A DNA stretch of 64,000 nt from Bacillota bacterium (GCA_023437365.1 JAEZGK010000103.1:193878-257877); one strand, 5' to 3'. Numbered from the stretch's first letter, positions 45,103 to 54,433 are shown. The notes: a model not told the origin generated them from the sequence alone. Translations and numbers: made by a program.

Positions 45103-45311
45103 TAGGCATCCTCCTTACTGCTCACTATCCTTTTCCTTTATCGTCATGTATTATAGTATAATTCTGAGGGAGAAACAAGCATTATATAATATACTTTCCC
45201 TTCTTCGATTGCAATATTAAAATAATGTAATAAAATGAATATTATAAGGTATCCTTTACACAAAATAAAGATACACCTATGCTGCCCAAAGGCGGCGGAA
45301 TGGAGGCAGGT

Positions 45312-46160
45312 ATGGATTGTATTCAGGATAGTTACGTATTATCAAACGGTATCAAAATCCCTTGCGTAGGCTTCGGGACCTGGAAGCTTCCCAACGCACA
45401 GAGCACGGTGGATATTGTAAAGGCTGCAATCGACTGCGGTTATCGCCACATTGACACTGCCTATGCTTATCAAAATGAGCTAAGTGTAGGGAAAGCGGTC
45501 CGGGAGTGCGGACTGAAGAGAAGCGAGCTTTTTATCACCAGTAAACTGGATAATCCGGACCATGGATATGAGAAAACCATGAATGAATTCGATATGACCA
45601 TGTCTAATCTGGGAATTGATTATCTGGATTTATACTTAATTCATTGGCCGATTCCCCTGGCTTACCGTGACTGTTGGAAAGAAATGAATGAGGGAACCTG
45701 GAAAGCATTTGAAGAACTCTATCAGGAGGGTAAAATAAAAGCCATCGGTGTCAGCAATTTCCTGGAGCATCATATTGATGCCTTATTGGAAACTGCTTCC
45801 ATCGCACCGATGGTGGATCAGCTGGAGCTTCATCCCCAATATCCTCAAAGGGATGCTGTGAACTACTGTAAAGAAAAACGGATTATTCTGGAAGCCTGGA
45901 GTCCCTTAATTAAAGGACAGATGGATCATCCGATTTTAAAGGAATTGGCTCGGAAATATGGCAAAACAGCCGCACAGATATTGTTACGCTGGAGTATCCA
46001 ACATGGCTTTCTGCCTCTGCCGAAGACCTCCTCAAAAGAACGTATGCAGGAGAATGCCGATATATTTGACTTTGATTTGACTCCTGACGACATTGAAGCC
46101 ATGAAAGCTTTGGAAATGTACGGTCTTACCGGTACACATCCTGATTCTGCTCCCTTTTGA
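45312..46160 (+). CDS. Aldo/keto reductase
   Basis: About 282 residues. NADPH-dependent barrel with the full tetrad: aspartate and tyrosine in HIDTAYAYQNE, lysine in ITSKLDN, and histidine in YLIHWPIP. The 2,5-diketo-gluconate reductase-like (YvgN) type is closest by eye. GGAGG lies five bases before the ATG at 45312; the frame is open 11 codons further up without a site. Confidence 0.93.
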   Translation: MDCIQDSYVLSNGIKIPCVGFGTWKLPNAQSTVDIVKAAIDCGYRHIDTAYAYQNELSVGKAVRECGLKRSELFITSKLDNPDHGYEKTMNEFDMTMSNLGIDYLDLYLIHWPIPLAYRDCWKEMNEGTWKAFEELYQEGKIKAIGVSNFLEHHIDALLETASIAPMVDQLELHPQYPQRDAVNYCKEKRIILEAWSPLIKGQMDHPILKELARKYGKTAAQILLRWSIQHGFLPLPKTSSKERMQENADIFDFDLTPDDIEAMKALEMYGLTGTHPDSAPF

Positions 46161-46207
46161 TAGCAACATATAGGAACAAGCGATCCCGTCCGTCATTGTA
46201 ACAATTC

Positions 46208-46296
46208 AAGGGGCTGTTGCAGAATACCAATTGACCGCTTAAGGCAAGGATAACTGCATCCCTTAAGCTCAATAGCATATTTCTCAGCAGCTCCCT
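46208..46296. repeat. Diverged relative of the nested palindromic element
   Basis: It starts AAGGGGCTGTTGCAGAATA like the element at 7519, holds an inner hairpin GCTTAAG...CTTAAGC around AAGGATAACTGCATCCC (compare AAGGATACAGGCATCCC in copy 1) and ends in an imperfect right arm. It lies between convergent genes and probably terminates both. Confidence 0.55.
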
Positions 46297-46309
46297 CGAT
46301 GATCGGTGA

Positions 46310-46762
46310 TTAAATATCCTTCTTCATGCATACTGATAATGGCATATCTTTATATTGCCCATAATTCTCTATGATCCGATAACCTAGCTTCTCATATAAT
46401 CTCATGGCTGCCGTCAGCGGTTTTCCCGTCTCCAGAATCAGGGTCTGATACCCTTTTGACTTAGCCCGCTCCTCCAATCTCTTGATCAGCTCCTTGGCAT
46501 AACCGTTACCTCGGTACTCCTGATATAGAAAAACCCGTTTCATCTCTGCAACACCCTCGTCATAATGCCTGAAGGCTGCACAACCAATTGGCTTATTATC
46601 ATCATAGAGCAGGATGACATCATGGATCTTCTCTAAGGTATTGAAGCTGTGATACTGAGCTCTCTGCTTCTCTCCACCGACAAGCTCATTCAGATTGTCA
46701 TCCAGCATTCCGCACAACATAACAAAATCCTCATTTCTTCCGTCCGTTACAATAAACTGCAT
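46310..46762 (-). CDS. GNAT family N-acetyltransferase
   Basis: 150 residues, one GNAT domain. FLYQEYRGNGYAKELIKRLE is the acetyl-CoA site and RLYEKLGYRIIENYGQY the C-terminal hallmark; MKRVFL precedes. Similar single-domain enzymes acetylate amino acids, small peptides or antibiotics; the substrate here is unknown. Lies upstream of the palindromic relative, convergent with the aldo/keto reductase. Confidence 0.85.
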   Translation of the reverse strand: MQFIVTDGRNEDFVMLCGMLDDNLNELVGGEKQRAQYHSFNTLEKIHDVILLYDDNKPIGCAAFRHYDEGVAEMKRVFLYQEYRGNGYAKELIKRLEERAKSKGYQTLILETGKPLTAAMRLYEKLGYRIIENYGQYKDMPLSVCMKKDI

Positions 46763-46788
46763 ACTCTCCCCCTATTGTGAATTAAATA

Positions 46789-46820
46789 TGGCTATTGTAG
46801 GCTATAGCCTGCAACAGCCA
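46789..46820 (-). terminator. Terminator of the histidine phosphatase gene
   Basis: Fourteen-base stem TGGCTATTGTAGGC / GCCTGCAACAGCCA with one mismatch-type wobble and loop TATA, seven bases after the stop codon on the minus strand. Confidence 0.65.
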
Positions 46821-46826
46821 TTTCAT

Positions 46827-47453
46827 CTATTCTTTCCAATGATTGCGGTACAACTGCGGATATCCCTCCAGATGTGCGAAATCATTGAAGCGTTCCAGAT
46901 AGAACCTGTCATATCCGGGATGATATACTAATTGTGTAATACCGGTATTCTCAAGAGACACACCAAATAGGAACCGTCTCGCCTGATTTTTTCCAAACAG
47001 TGCAGCCAGCAGCACCCGGATGGTTCCTCCATGGGTTATAATCGCAATATTCTTATTACCGCTCTGAACAAGCTCCTGAATCACCGGCATGGCACGTTCA
47101 TAGACCGAGGTACCATTTTCGCCCTCAGGATAAGGAATATCCTCCACCAGCTTCATCTGCTCCTCTTTAAAATCAGAAAAGTGTTCCGCAACATAAGCGT
47201 CCGATTTTCCGGTTAAGAGTCCAAAGGAAATCTCCTGCAAATCCTCCCGAATTTCATGAGGAAGCTGCAGCGCCTCATTGACAATCTGAGCTGTCTGTAT
47301 TGCACGTACCAAATTACTGGAATATAAAGCATCGATATGATAGTTCTTAATTCGATCCCGTAATAACTCCGCCTGTAAGCGTCCCTCCTCAGACAGTTCT
47401 ACATCCACATTGCATAAGGAGCTGTTCTGCCTTCCATGTCTGATCAGATACAA
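46827..47453 (-). CDS. Histidine phosphatase family protein
   Basis: 208 residues, phosphoglycerate-mutase-like. The phosphoacceptor histidine lies in YLIRHGRQNS, with the second arginine in YSSNLVRAIQTAQ, glutamate in LQEISFGLLTG and the second histidine in IITHGGTIRVLL. Could be a sugar phosphate or RNA 5'-cap-like phosphatase of the CobC/PhoE type; no cobalamin genes are present. Single gene. Confidence 0.9.
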   Translation of the reverse strand: MYLIRHGRQNSSLCNVDVELSEEGRLQAELLRDRIKNYHIDALYSSNLVRAIQTAQIVNEALQLPHEIREDLQEISFGLLTGKSDAYVAEHFSDFKEEQMKLVEDIPYPEGENGTSVYERAMPVIQELVQSGNKNIAIITHGGTIRVLLAALFGKNQARRFLFGVSLENTGITQLVYHPGYDRFYLERFNDFAHLEGYPQLYRNHWKE

Positions 47454-47544
47454 ATTAACTATATAGAATCACCGCCTTATGCGTTAGTATGATATAAAAG
47501 CTTTGTAAAGATGCAAATGACATACCCTGGCTACTATTCGTTTA

Positions 47545-47665
47545 GATTAAATTATCAAAAGCGCTAGAGGTGCTTTCCTGATACAATATATTGATATGTA
47601 AGCTAGCTTACAAAATCAATATATTGTATCAGGAAAAGTACGTAGCACCTTTTGATAATTTAATC
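47545..47665. repeat. 121-bp palindromic element
   Basis: Outer 17-base perfect arms (GATTAAATTATCAAAAG and its complement, 47545-47561 and 47649-47665), then GGTGCT/AGCACC, then a 21-base perfect stem starting TTCCTGATAC, around the central palindrome GTAAGCTAGCTTAC. The right half has an eight-base addition relative to the left. Resembles a small non-autonomous mobile element; unrelated in sequence to the element at 7519. Confidence 0.8.
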
Positions 47666-47708
47666 ATAATAAAAAAAACAAATTCTTTTACACCTTTTGA
47701 TTTAAACT

Positions 47709-48716
47709 CTATAATAGATGCAGATTCTTTTTCTCTGCTTCATCAAGAACCTCCTGAGGCCAGATCGAGGACTGTACCTCACCGATATGAGCCTTGCGGA
47801 GGTAAAACATACAGATTCGGGATTGTCCGATACCACCACCGATGGTATAAGGAAGCTCCTTGTTAATCAAAGCCTTCTGGAAAGGTAATTCCGAGCGATT
47901 CATGCAATCACTGAGCATTAGCTGCTCTACAAGAGAATCCTCGTCTACACGAATACCCATGGATGACAGCTCCAAAGCAATATCAAGAACCGGATAATAT
48001 ACGATGATATCACCGTTCAGCTTCCAGTCATCATAGTCAGGTGCCCTACCGTCATGACGCTCGCCTGAGGCTAAGGCCCCGCCGATCTGCATGATGAATA
48101 CAGCTCCCAGTTCTTTTGCAGCAATGTATTCTCTTTCCTTCGGTGTCAGGTTGGGATATTTATCCTCCAATTCCTGAGAGTACACAAAGCTAATCTCCTC
48201 CGGAAGAATTTCCTTGATATAATCATATTTGGAGGCCATATATTTCTCTGTGTTTTTCAGTGCAGTATATACCTTTTGTACAATCGATTTCAAGGTATCT
48301 ATGTTACGTTCACCTTTGTCTATAATTTTCTCCCAGTCCCACTGATCAACATAGATAGAGTGAATATTATCCGTTTCCTCATCTCTTCGGATAGCGCTCA
48401 TATCTGTATAAAGGCCTTCTCCTCTCGAGAAGCCATACCTTTTTAAAGCAAGTCTCTTCCATTTTGCTAAGGAATGCACGATTTCCACAACAGCATCATC
48501 CTGTTCCTTCACCCCGAAGCTAACCGGCCTTTCCACACCGTTCAAATTGTCATTCAAACCGGTTTCCGGTTTTACAAATAAAGGTGCAGATACTCTGGTG
48601 AGATTCAACTGCTTTGCCAATTCCTTTTCAAAATAGTCCTTACAGTACTTAATGCCGATTTCTGTCTCCTTAATATCGATCTCGGCCTGATAACCCTCAG
48701 GTATTACCAGCTTCAT
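47709..48716 (-). CDS. asnA: Aspartate-ammonia ligase AsnA
   Basis: 335 residues, the usual length. Makes asparagine from aspartate and ammonia with ATP; class II aminoacyl-tRNA-synthetase-like fold. VSAPLFVKPETGLNDNL, VEIVHSLAKWKR, HSIYVDQWDWEK and the C-terminal GGGIGQSRICMF are family hallmarks. Preceded by only 125 bases of leader without a T-box that I can recognise. The palindrome at 47545-47665 lies just downstream. Confidence 0.97.
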   Translation of the reverse strand: MKLVIPEGYQAEIDIKETEIGIKYCKDYFEKELAKQLNLTRVSAPLFVKPETGLNDNLNGVERPVSFGVKEQDDAVVEIVHSLAKWKRLALKRYGFSRGEGLYTDMSAIRRDEETDNIHSIYVDQWDWEKIIDKGERNIDTLKSIVQKVYTALKNTEKYMASKYDYIKEILPEEISFVYSQELEDKYPNLTPKEREYIAAKELGAVFIMQIGGALASGERHDGRAPDYDDWKLNGDIIVYYPVLDIALELSSMGIRVDEDSLVEQLMLSDCMNRSELPFQKALINKELPYTIGGGIGQSRICMFYLRKAHIGEVQSSIWPQEVLDEAEKKNLHLL

Positions 48717-48842
48717 ATGTCTTCCTCCATAAATGAGAATAATTTATAACTGAATATGCTATGTAGCACATTTTACATTTTTATTCATGTCTTGTCAATA
48801 AAATGCGCCTTACAGCTGTTGTTTCTAATACCGCATTTATTA

Positions 48843-49160
48843 TTATGCACGGCTTCTTTTGATTTCATAGATATCATTATAAACCTGCATCATGATGGCA
48901 AAGGCTTCCTCTGATATTACTCCGGCCTGGTGACCATACTCAATTAAAAAACAGGTATAGGCTACAAACCTAAAATGTGCAAACAGAAGCTCAAAGTTCT
49001 CCAATTCATAATATTTTTTGATGATGCTCCAGTTATATTCAGCCAGTTCCTTAACAGTATCCATATCATTATTTTGAAGCAGTTCTATCATGTCATCAAT
49101 CTTATCTTCTACAAACAGCTCCTTCAAATCCGCATCCAGATTCGCAAGCTCTTCCTTCAT
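48843..49160 (-). CDS. Small acidic helical protein of unknown function
   Basis: 105 residues, predicted all-helical, acidic in the N-terminal half (EELANLDADLKELFVEDKI) and hydrophobic in the middle (NFELLFAHFRFVAYTCFLI). I do not recognise the family. A strong GGGAGG lies upstream of the start and codon use is normal, so it is likely a real gene. Between asnA and an operon end; no functional hint from neighbours. Confidence 0.65.
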   Translation of the reverse strand: MKEELANLDADLKELFVEDKIDDMIELLQNNDMDTVKELAEYNWSIIKKYYELENFELLFAHFRFVAYTCFLIEYGHQAGVISEEAFAIMMQVYNDIYEIKRSRA

Positions 49161-49310
49161 ATAAATCCTCCCTCCCGCCGTCTGGCGGCGCTACAGTATG
49201 AGTATATACCCGATGATTCTACCATAACAAGCCTGTATTGTCCAAGAAAACTATTATCATCCCACAGCAAACTGATTAAACAGATGAAGCAAAGTAAAAT
49301 CCGTGAATAA

Positions 49311-49360
49311 AAAGGCGGCTGTAAAATCATGGCGTACCTAATTTTACAACCGTCCCCTTT
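49311..49360. terminator. Hairpin between the unknown gene and the lipoprotein gene
   Basis: AAAGGCGGCTGTAAAAT pairs imperfectly with ATTTTACAACCGTCCCCTTT around a 13-base loop. It lies 34 bases after the lipoprotein stop (minus strand). Confidence 0.6.
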
Positions 49361-49393
49361 GAAATTGCCTGCATATCTTGTGCCTTACTTTAC

Positions 49394-50053
49394 CTATTGG
49401 ATTTCCTGCTTACCGGTAATCTTACTCTTATCATCCATCTTAAAGGAGTTTTTCACCTCTTCTGAAGCAAAATATACATTACCATCAACGGTAGCATCAA
49501 CTAGTTGAAAGTCCGTCACCGTAACTACGACATCTCCCTTGAAGGTTCCATGCTGAATGCTGGCCATAGGACTGGCAATAATGAGCTTCGGAGCTGTCAA
49601 AGTAAATCTTGCCGTAATATTTCTGTTTGCGTCTTGCGTATACAAGGCGATTTTTCTTTGAATCTGATCCTTGCCGGCGTCATCCTTTTTACCGTTTTTG
49701 AATTCGCCTTCCAGTAGAAGCTCCTGATCAGGGATGGTTAAATCCTTCGTAAGCGCTATGATCCAGGTGCCAGATTTACTGATTGCCTTCAGAAAAGCTT
49801 CGTTCGTATCTACGATAGATGCCGTGGTTACCGCGTCCGGTGCTGTCGTCGGTGCTGTTGTAGCTGCGGTTGTTGGCGCTGTTGTCGGCGCTGTTGTCGG
49901 CGCTGTTGTAGCTGCAGTCGTTGGAGCTACCGTAGGTGTCATCGCACCGGCAGTCGGATCTGTAGCTGAATTATTGGTATTGGATTTCTTAGTGCACCCA
50001 GAGAATAGAGCCACAATTAATAATAGCGTAATAATAACAGCTTTAACTTTCAT
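49394..50053 (-). CDS. Lipoprotein with APTT-repeat linker, unknown function
   Basis: About 219 residues. Lipoprotein signal MKVKAVIITLLLIVALFSGC, then a linker (about residues 30-73) made of APTT/AATT repeats encoded by a 12-base DNA repeat at about 49845-49950, then a beta-rich C-terminal domain (WIIALTKDLTIPDQELLLEG, ITARFTLTAPKLIIA, HGTFKGDVVVTV) that resembles right-handed parallel beta-helix or pectate-lyase-like repeats. Function unknown. AGGAGG lies seven bases before the ATG. Confidence 0.8.
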   Translation of the reverse strand: MKVKAVIITLLLIVALFSGCTKKSNTNNSATDPTAGAMTPTVAPTTAATTAPTTAPTTAPTTAATTAPTTAPDAVTTASIVDTNEAFLKAISKSGTWIIALTKDLTIPDQELLLEGEFKNGKKDDAGKDQIQRKIALYTQDANRNITARFTLTAPKLIIASPMASIQHGTFKGDVVVTVTDFQLVDATVDGNVYFASEEVKNSFKMDDKSKITGKQEIQ

Positions 50054-50138
50054 ATGATGTCCTCCTGTATTTATATGAAATATCAATAATCACATTGTTT
50101 CCAAATTAAAAGAAATAATTCACAAGGAAAGAGCGAGA

Positions 50139-50178
50139 GGCTTTGTAAAATAATGATGATTCATTATTTTACAAAGCC
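50139..50178 (-). terminator. Strong terminator of the sugar transporter operon
   Basis: Eighteen-base perfect stem GGCTTTGTAAAATAATGA with a four-base loop, 107 bases after the permease stop, on the minus strand. Confidence 0.75.
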
Positions 50179-50284
50179 CCCCGCCCCTAAAATACATATA
50201 GGAGTCTAAGTCAAAACTGATAAGCTTGATTAATTCAATTCTCACATTTGTCATGTGCATCAGAATAAATATACTATGTTGCTA

Positions 50285-51436
50285 TTATTTGCTCTTCTTC
50301 TTGGATAATACGTCGAAGGTTACAGCAGCCAGCAATACGGCACCCTTAACAACCTTCTGTACGTTACTGTCAATACCCATGATGGACATACCGTTATTGA
50401 TGACACCCATAAAAATCGCACCGATTACAACTCTGGGAACAGAACCGATACCACCGTAAGCAGAAGCACCACCGATATAACAAGCAGCGATTGCATCCAT
50501 TTCGTAGTTCACACCGGCGGTAGGAGCTGCGGAGTTAAAACGTGCAACACAGACTAGAGCTGCTACAGCACTAAGGAATGCCATATTCACATAAGCGAAG
50601 AACAACACTCTGTTGGTATTGATACCGGATAGCTTAGCTGCTTTCTCGTTCCCGCCCATTGCATACAGGTAACGTCCTGGTACGGTTTTTGTAGTATAGT
50701 AGGTATAAATCAATACGATAACACCCAGTAAAATAAGGATGGAAGGAATGCCCTTATGGTTAGCCAGGGAGAAGGAAAATGCGATTACTACCGCACAGAT
50801 TACAACCACCTGGGACAATTCAGAAACTAAGGAATCCAACTGATACCCTTTCTTTTTCTTGTTAACTCTGGATATCAACTTTGCTGCAATATAGATCACA
50901 CATACGATGAAACCAACAATAATAGTGATAATATTGATGCTTCCATGAAAAGGATCCGGTACATAACTATTGAATAAAACCAGATAGTTATTCGGGAAAG
51001 GTGATATCGTTAATCCCTGCAGAACGATTAATGCAACGCCCTTCCATAATAGCATGCCGGCAAGCGTTACGATGAAGGCCGGTATTCTTAAATATGCTAT
51101 CCAATAACCCTGGATTACACCAACCAAAATACCTACAGCCAAGCAGATAATAATCGCCAGCCAGTTATTCATCCCTTTATTAACAATTAAAGTACCTGCA
51201 ATAGCACCTATCAAACACACGATAGATCCTACGGATAGATCGATATTACCGCCGGTCAGAATACACATCAGCATACCAACTGCCAGTATAACGACATAAC
51301 CGTTCTGTGAGATCAGGTTTGTAACATTCTGAGGAACAATCAATGTTCCGCCTGTTGTTATTGCGAAGAATACTGTAACTACAACCAGTGCAAAAATCAT
51401 TGTATTCTTTTTTAAGATTTCCATTGCTTTATCCAT
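50285..51436 (-). CDS. Sugar ABC transporter permease (XylH/GguB type)
   Basis: 383 residues with about ten helices; BPD_transp_2 family with GGNIDLSVGS, the EAA-like loop AAKLSGINTNRVL and AIAACYIGGASAYGG. It forms the membrane channel with the ATPase two bases upstream. An extra loop (SRVNKKKKGYQLDSLVSEL) is typical of the larger xylose/multiple-sugar XylH-GguB permeases. Final gene of the cluster. Confidence 0.9.
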   Translation of the reverse strand: MDKAMEILKKNTMIFALVVVTVFFAITTGGTLIVPQNVTNLISQNGYVVILAVGMLMCILTGGNIDLSVGSIVCLIGAIAGTLIVNKGMNNWLAIIICLAVGILVGVIQGYWIAYLRIPAFIVTLAGMLLWKGVALIVLQGLTISPFPNNYLVLFNSYVPDPFHGSINIITIIVGFIVCVIYIAAKLISRVNKKKKGYQLDSLVSELSQVVVICAVVIAFSFSLANHKGIPSILILLGVIVLIYTYYTTKTVPGRYLYAMGGNEKAAKLSGINTNRVLFFAYVNMAFLSAVAALVCVARFNSAAPTAGVNYEMDAIAACYIGGASAYGGIGSVPRVVIGAIFMGVINNGMSIMGIDSNVQKVVKGAVLLAAVTFDVLSKKKSK

Positions 51437-51438
51437 CG

Positions 51439-52974
51439 TTATACTCCTTTACTTGATTTTAGTATTTGTCCCATGATAAGCTCCTGAGTAGCTTCTTCTC
51501 GGCTAACCTCACCTACCATTTTACCTTCGTTCATGATATAGATACGATCGCACATACCGAGGAGTTCAGGTAATTCGGAGGAAATCATAAGAATTGATTT
51601 ACCCTCAGCTACTAACTGATTGATAATACAGTAAATCTCATATTTCGCACCTACGTCAATACCACGGGTAGGTTCATCAAGTATCATAATATCAGGATCT
51701 GCAAACATCCACTTACTAATTAATACCTTTTGCTGGTTACCACCGCTTAAGTTGCCGACTGTCTGTTCCGGAGATGTACATTTTGTCTTAAGCTTCTCTA
51801 TGTACATATTCGCTGCCGCAACCTCCAAATGACTGTCAATTACATTATTTTTGCTGACCTTATTCATACTGGCCAGTGTTGTATTGACACGGATCGGATT
51901 ACTAAGTACCAGCCCGTCCCCCTTACGGTCCTCTGTGATATAAGCGAGCTTCTTCTCAATTGCCTGACGGGAGTTATTCAGCTTGACCTCCTGGCCATTC
52001 AGCATTAACGTTCCGGAGATATCCACTCCATAGCTTTTACCAAAGATACTCAGGGCCAGCTCGGTACGTCCCGCACCCATCAGACCGGCGATACCTACGA
52101 CTTCTCCCTTACGTACATGGAGTGATACATTATCCACTACCTTACGCTCGGTATAAAGCGGATGGAATACAGTCCAATTCTTTACCTCAAGATTAGTCTC
52201 GCCAATAGAAATATTATCTCTTTTCGGGAACCGATCAGTTAAGGTACGTCCAACCATTCCTTTAATGATACGCTCCTCCTTGACTTCCATGGAATTATCC
52301 AGGGTCTCGATGGTCGCACCGTCTCGGATGATTGTAATCTTATCTGCTACATATGAAATCTCATTTAGTTTATGAGAAATAATAATCGAAGTCAGACCCT
52401 CTTTCTTAAACTGAAGCAACAAATCCAATAATTTGCGGGAATCCGCTTCATTTAAGGATGCAGTGGGTTCATCTAAAATTAAAAGTTTTACATTTTTGGC
52501 AAGTGCCTTTGCTATCTCTACCATCTGCTGCTTACCCACACCGATATCCTTAATTAAGGTTCTCGAGGATTCATGCAGACCTACAGTAGCAAGCAATTCA
52601 TCTGCTTTATGATAAGTCTCTTCCCAGTTTATTCTGGTGGTTGAGCCTCGCTCGTTACCAAGAAACATATTCTCGCCAATCGTCATGTAAGGAACCAACG
52701 CCAGCTCTTGATGTATAATTACAATGCCCTTTTCTTCACTGTCCTTTATCACATTGAATTTGCATTCCTCTCCCTGATAAAGGATTTCTCCTTCATAGCT
52801 TCCATGAGGATAAATTCCGCTGAGAACATTCATCAAAGTGGACTTTCCAGCCCCATTTTCGCCAACAAGTGCATGGATTTCACCTTCTTCAACCTGAAGG
52901 TTAACGTTATCTAATGCTATGACTCCGGGGAAGCGTTTGGTAATATTTTTCATTTCCAACAATATTGCTGCCAA
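51439..52974 (-). CDS. Sugar ABC transporter ATPase, double domain (XylG/GguA type)
   Basis: 511 residues with two ATPase halves. First: GENGAGKSTLMN, the Q-loop and IGVGKQQMVEIAKALA, LLILDEPTASL. Second: GLMGAGRTEL (degenerate Walker A, as usual in this family), LSGGNQQKVLISKWM and IMILDEPTRGIDVG. It powers import of a pentose or hexose. Start is TTG with GGAGGGG five bases upstream. The gene is separated from the binding protein gene by a double hairpin. Confidence 0.93.
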   Translation of the reverse strand: MAAILLEMKNITKRFPGVIALDNVNLQVEEGEIHALVGENGAGKSTLMNVLSGIYPHGSYEGEILYQGEECKFNVIKDSEEKGIVIIHQELALVPYMTIGENMFLGNERGSTTRINWEETYHKADELLATVGLHESSRTLIKDIGVGKQQMVEIAKALAKNVKLLILDEPTASLNEADSRKLLDLLLQFKKEGLTSIIISHKLNEISYVADKITIIRDGATIETLDNSMEVKEERIIKGMVGRTLTDRFPKRDNISIGETNLEVKNWTVFHPLYTERKVVDNVSLHVRKGEVVGIAGLMGAGRTELALSIFGKSYGVDISGTLMLNGQEVKLNNSRQAIEKKLAYITEDRKGDGLVLSNPIRVNTTLASMNKVSKNNVIDSHLEVAAANMYIEKLKTKCTSPEQTVGNLSGGNQQKVLISKWMFADPDIMILDEPTRGIDVGAKYEIYCIINQLVAEGKSILMISSELPELLGMCDRIYIMNEGKMVGEVSREEATQELIMGQILKSSKGV

Positions 52975-53051
52975 TAGAACCCCTCCTATATATATTTGGT
53001 ATACATAATAATGCCGGCCGCCTGCACAACAGCCGTTATCTTACATGGGCA

Positions 53052-53137
53052 TTATTAAATCATGAACATAATGCGTGTTCATGATTTAATAAAAGGAGTG
53101 TTGCAGTTAGTATCCCATGCTACAACACTCCCTTTTT
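53052..53137 (-). terminator. Two successive hairpins between binding protein and ATPase genes
   Basis: Reading on the minus strand, GGAGTGTTG/CAACACTCC (53095-53131) followed by a T-rich stretch comes first; a second 17-base perfect stem TTATTAAATCATGAACA with its complement (53052-53092) overlaps its end. They can cut transcription partly, giving more binding protein than transporter, or guard the upstream mRNA end. Confidence 0.7.
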
Positions 53138-53146
53138 GAATGTTGA

Positions 53147-54214
53147 TTACTTTAACTGATCCTCAGTATAGTACTTGGAGTCAATTAATAATTCCTTATA
53201 ATTGTTGATATCTGCAAATACGGGCTCACAAAGGTAAGAAGGAATGATGCCTGTACCGTTATCATAGGTCTTGGTATCGTTAACGGGAACTTCCTTATCG
53301 GTTAAGATAGCGTTAACCATCTCAACAACCTTCTTAGCTAAAGTACGGGTATCCTTAAAGATTGACATTGACTGAATTCCAGCAATAATGTTCTTTGTGG
53401 AAGTGATGTCGCAGTCCTGACCGGTTAAGATCGGGAAATTATCCTTTGTATAACCAGCATTAACTAAAGCGTTGGTGATACCGATTGCACAGGAGTCATT
53501 GTTAGAAAGTACTGCATCAAGCTTTGTTCCATCAGCATAATATGCTGTGATCAGGTTCTCCATTCTCTTCTGAGCTTCTTCTGTCTTCCAGCCGGGAGTA
53601 GCAACCTCTTCAAAGGACTTCTGACCGGATACTACATTTAACTTACCACTCTCTATATAAGGTGTTAAGATATCCATAGCGCCGCCGAAGAAGAAACGAG
53701 CGTTGTTATCATCAGGTGAACCTGTGAATAACTCGATATTGAAAGGACCAGCCTGGTTTTCAAGATCCAGAGTGTCAGCTATGTATTTACCCTGAATGGT
53801 ACCAACCATGTAATTATCAAAGGTTGCATAGTATGAAACAGCATCCGTATCCATGATCAGACGATCGTAAGCGATAACGGGGATTTTCTTATCCTTAGCT
53901 TCTGCTAATACTGTACCTAAAGAACCGCCATCGATAGAAGCGATAACCAATACGTCACAGCCGCTGGTAATCATGTTCTCAATCTGAGAAACCTGAGTAG
54001 CAACGTCATCGTTAGCATACTGTAAGTCTACTGTATAACCAGCCTCTTCCAGTGACTTCTTCATGTTGTCACCGTCCTGGTTCCAACGCTGTAAATCCTT
54101 AGTAGGCATTGCAACGCCAACCTTCTGCTTACCGCCATCAGCTCCCTGACATCCAACCATGAATGAGGAAACGAGTGCGATGCACAATAAAACTGCTAAT
54201 AACTTTTTCTTCAT
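53147..54214 (-). CDS. Sugar-binding lipoprotein of the ABC transporter (XylF/ChvE type)
   Basis: 355 residues. Lipoprotein signal MKKKLLAVLLCIALVSSFMVGC; periplasmic-binding-protein type 1 fold with VGVAMPTKDLQRWNQDGDNM, DVLVIASIDGGSLGTVL, AYDRLIMDTDAV and TGQDCDITSTKNI. The tryptophan and the arginine/aspartate positions match pentose/multiple-sugar binders. Partner of the ATPase and permease that follow. GGGAGG lies seven bases before the start. Confidence 0.92.
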   Translation of the reverse strand: MKKKLLAVLLCIALVSSFMVGCQGADGGKQKVGVAMPTKDLQRWNQDGDNMKKSLEEAGYTVDLQYANDDVATQVSQIENMITSGCDVLVIASIDGGSLGTVLAEAKDKKIPVIAYDRLIMDTDAVSYYATFDNYMVGTIQGKYIADTLDLENQAGPFNIELFTGSPDDNNARFFFGGAMDILTPYIESGKLNVVSGQKSFEEVATPGWKTEEAQKRMENLITAYYADGTKLDAVLSNNDSCAIGITNALVNAGYTKDNFPILTGQDCDITSTKNIIAGIQSMSIFKDTRTLAKKVVEMVNAILTDKEVPVNDTKTYDNGTGIIPSYLCEPVFADINNYKELLIDSKYYTEDQLK

Positions 54215-54263
54215 AAATAAATCCTCCCAAAAAGTTTATTGTTAATTACTACATTAAGATAAT

Positions 54264-54292
54264 AACATAGATAAAATAGGATTAACTTGCAA
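54264..54292 (-). promoter_or_regulatory. Probable promoter of the sugar-binding protein gene
   Basis: On the minus strand TTGCAA (-35) and TATGTT (-10) are separated by exactly 17 bases, giving a leader of about 40-45 bases before the start codon. It lies after the terminator of the preceding gene, so the transporter genes can be transcribed separately from the sensory genes. Confidence 0.4.
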
Positions 54293-54410
54293 TGAACTGT
54301 ATATTTTTATTTTAAAATGGGAATAATAACATGCTAAAATCATTCTATCGCAATATAATGCTATCCAAAAGACAATTATGTCCTAGTTCTAGGCTGTTTT
54401 AATGAAAAAA

Positions 54411-54433
54411 GAAGGATCGGTCTCCGATCCTTC
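54411..54433 (-). terminator. Terminator of the second sugar-binding lipoprotein gene
   Basis: Perfect ten-base stem GAAGGATCGG / CCGATCCTTC with a three-base loop and six T on the minus strand, 50 bases after the stop codon. Confidence 0.9.

Noticed and set aside
48717..48842. T-box leader controlling asnA
   Set aside because: The leader is only about 125 bases and no T-box core (TGGNACCGCG) is present on the minus strand.
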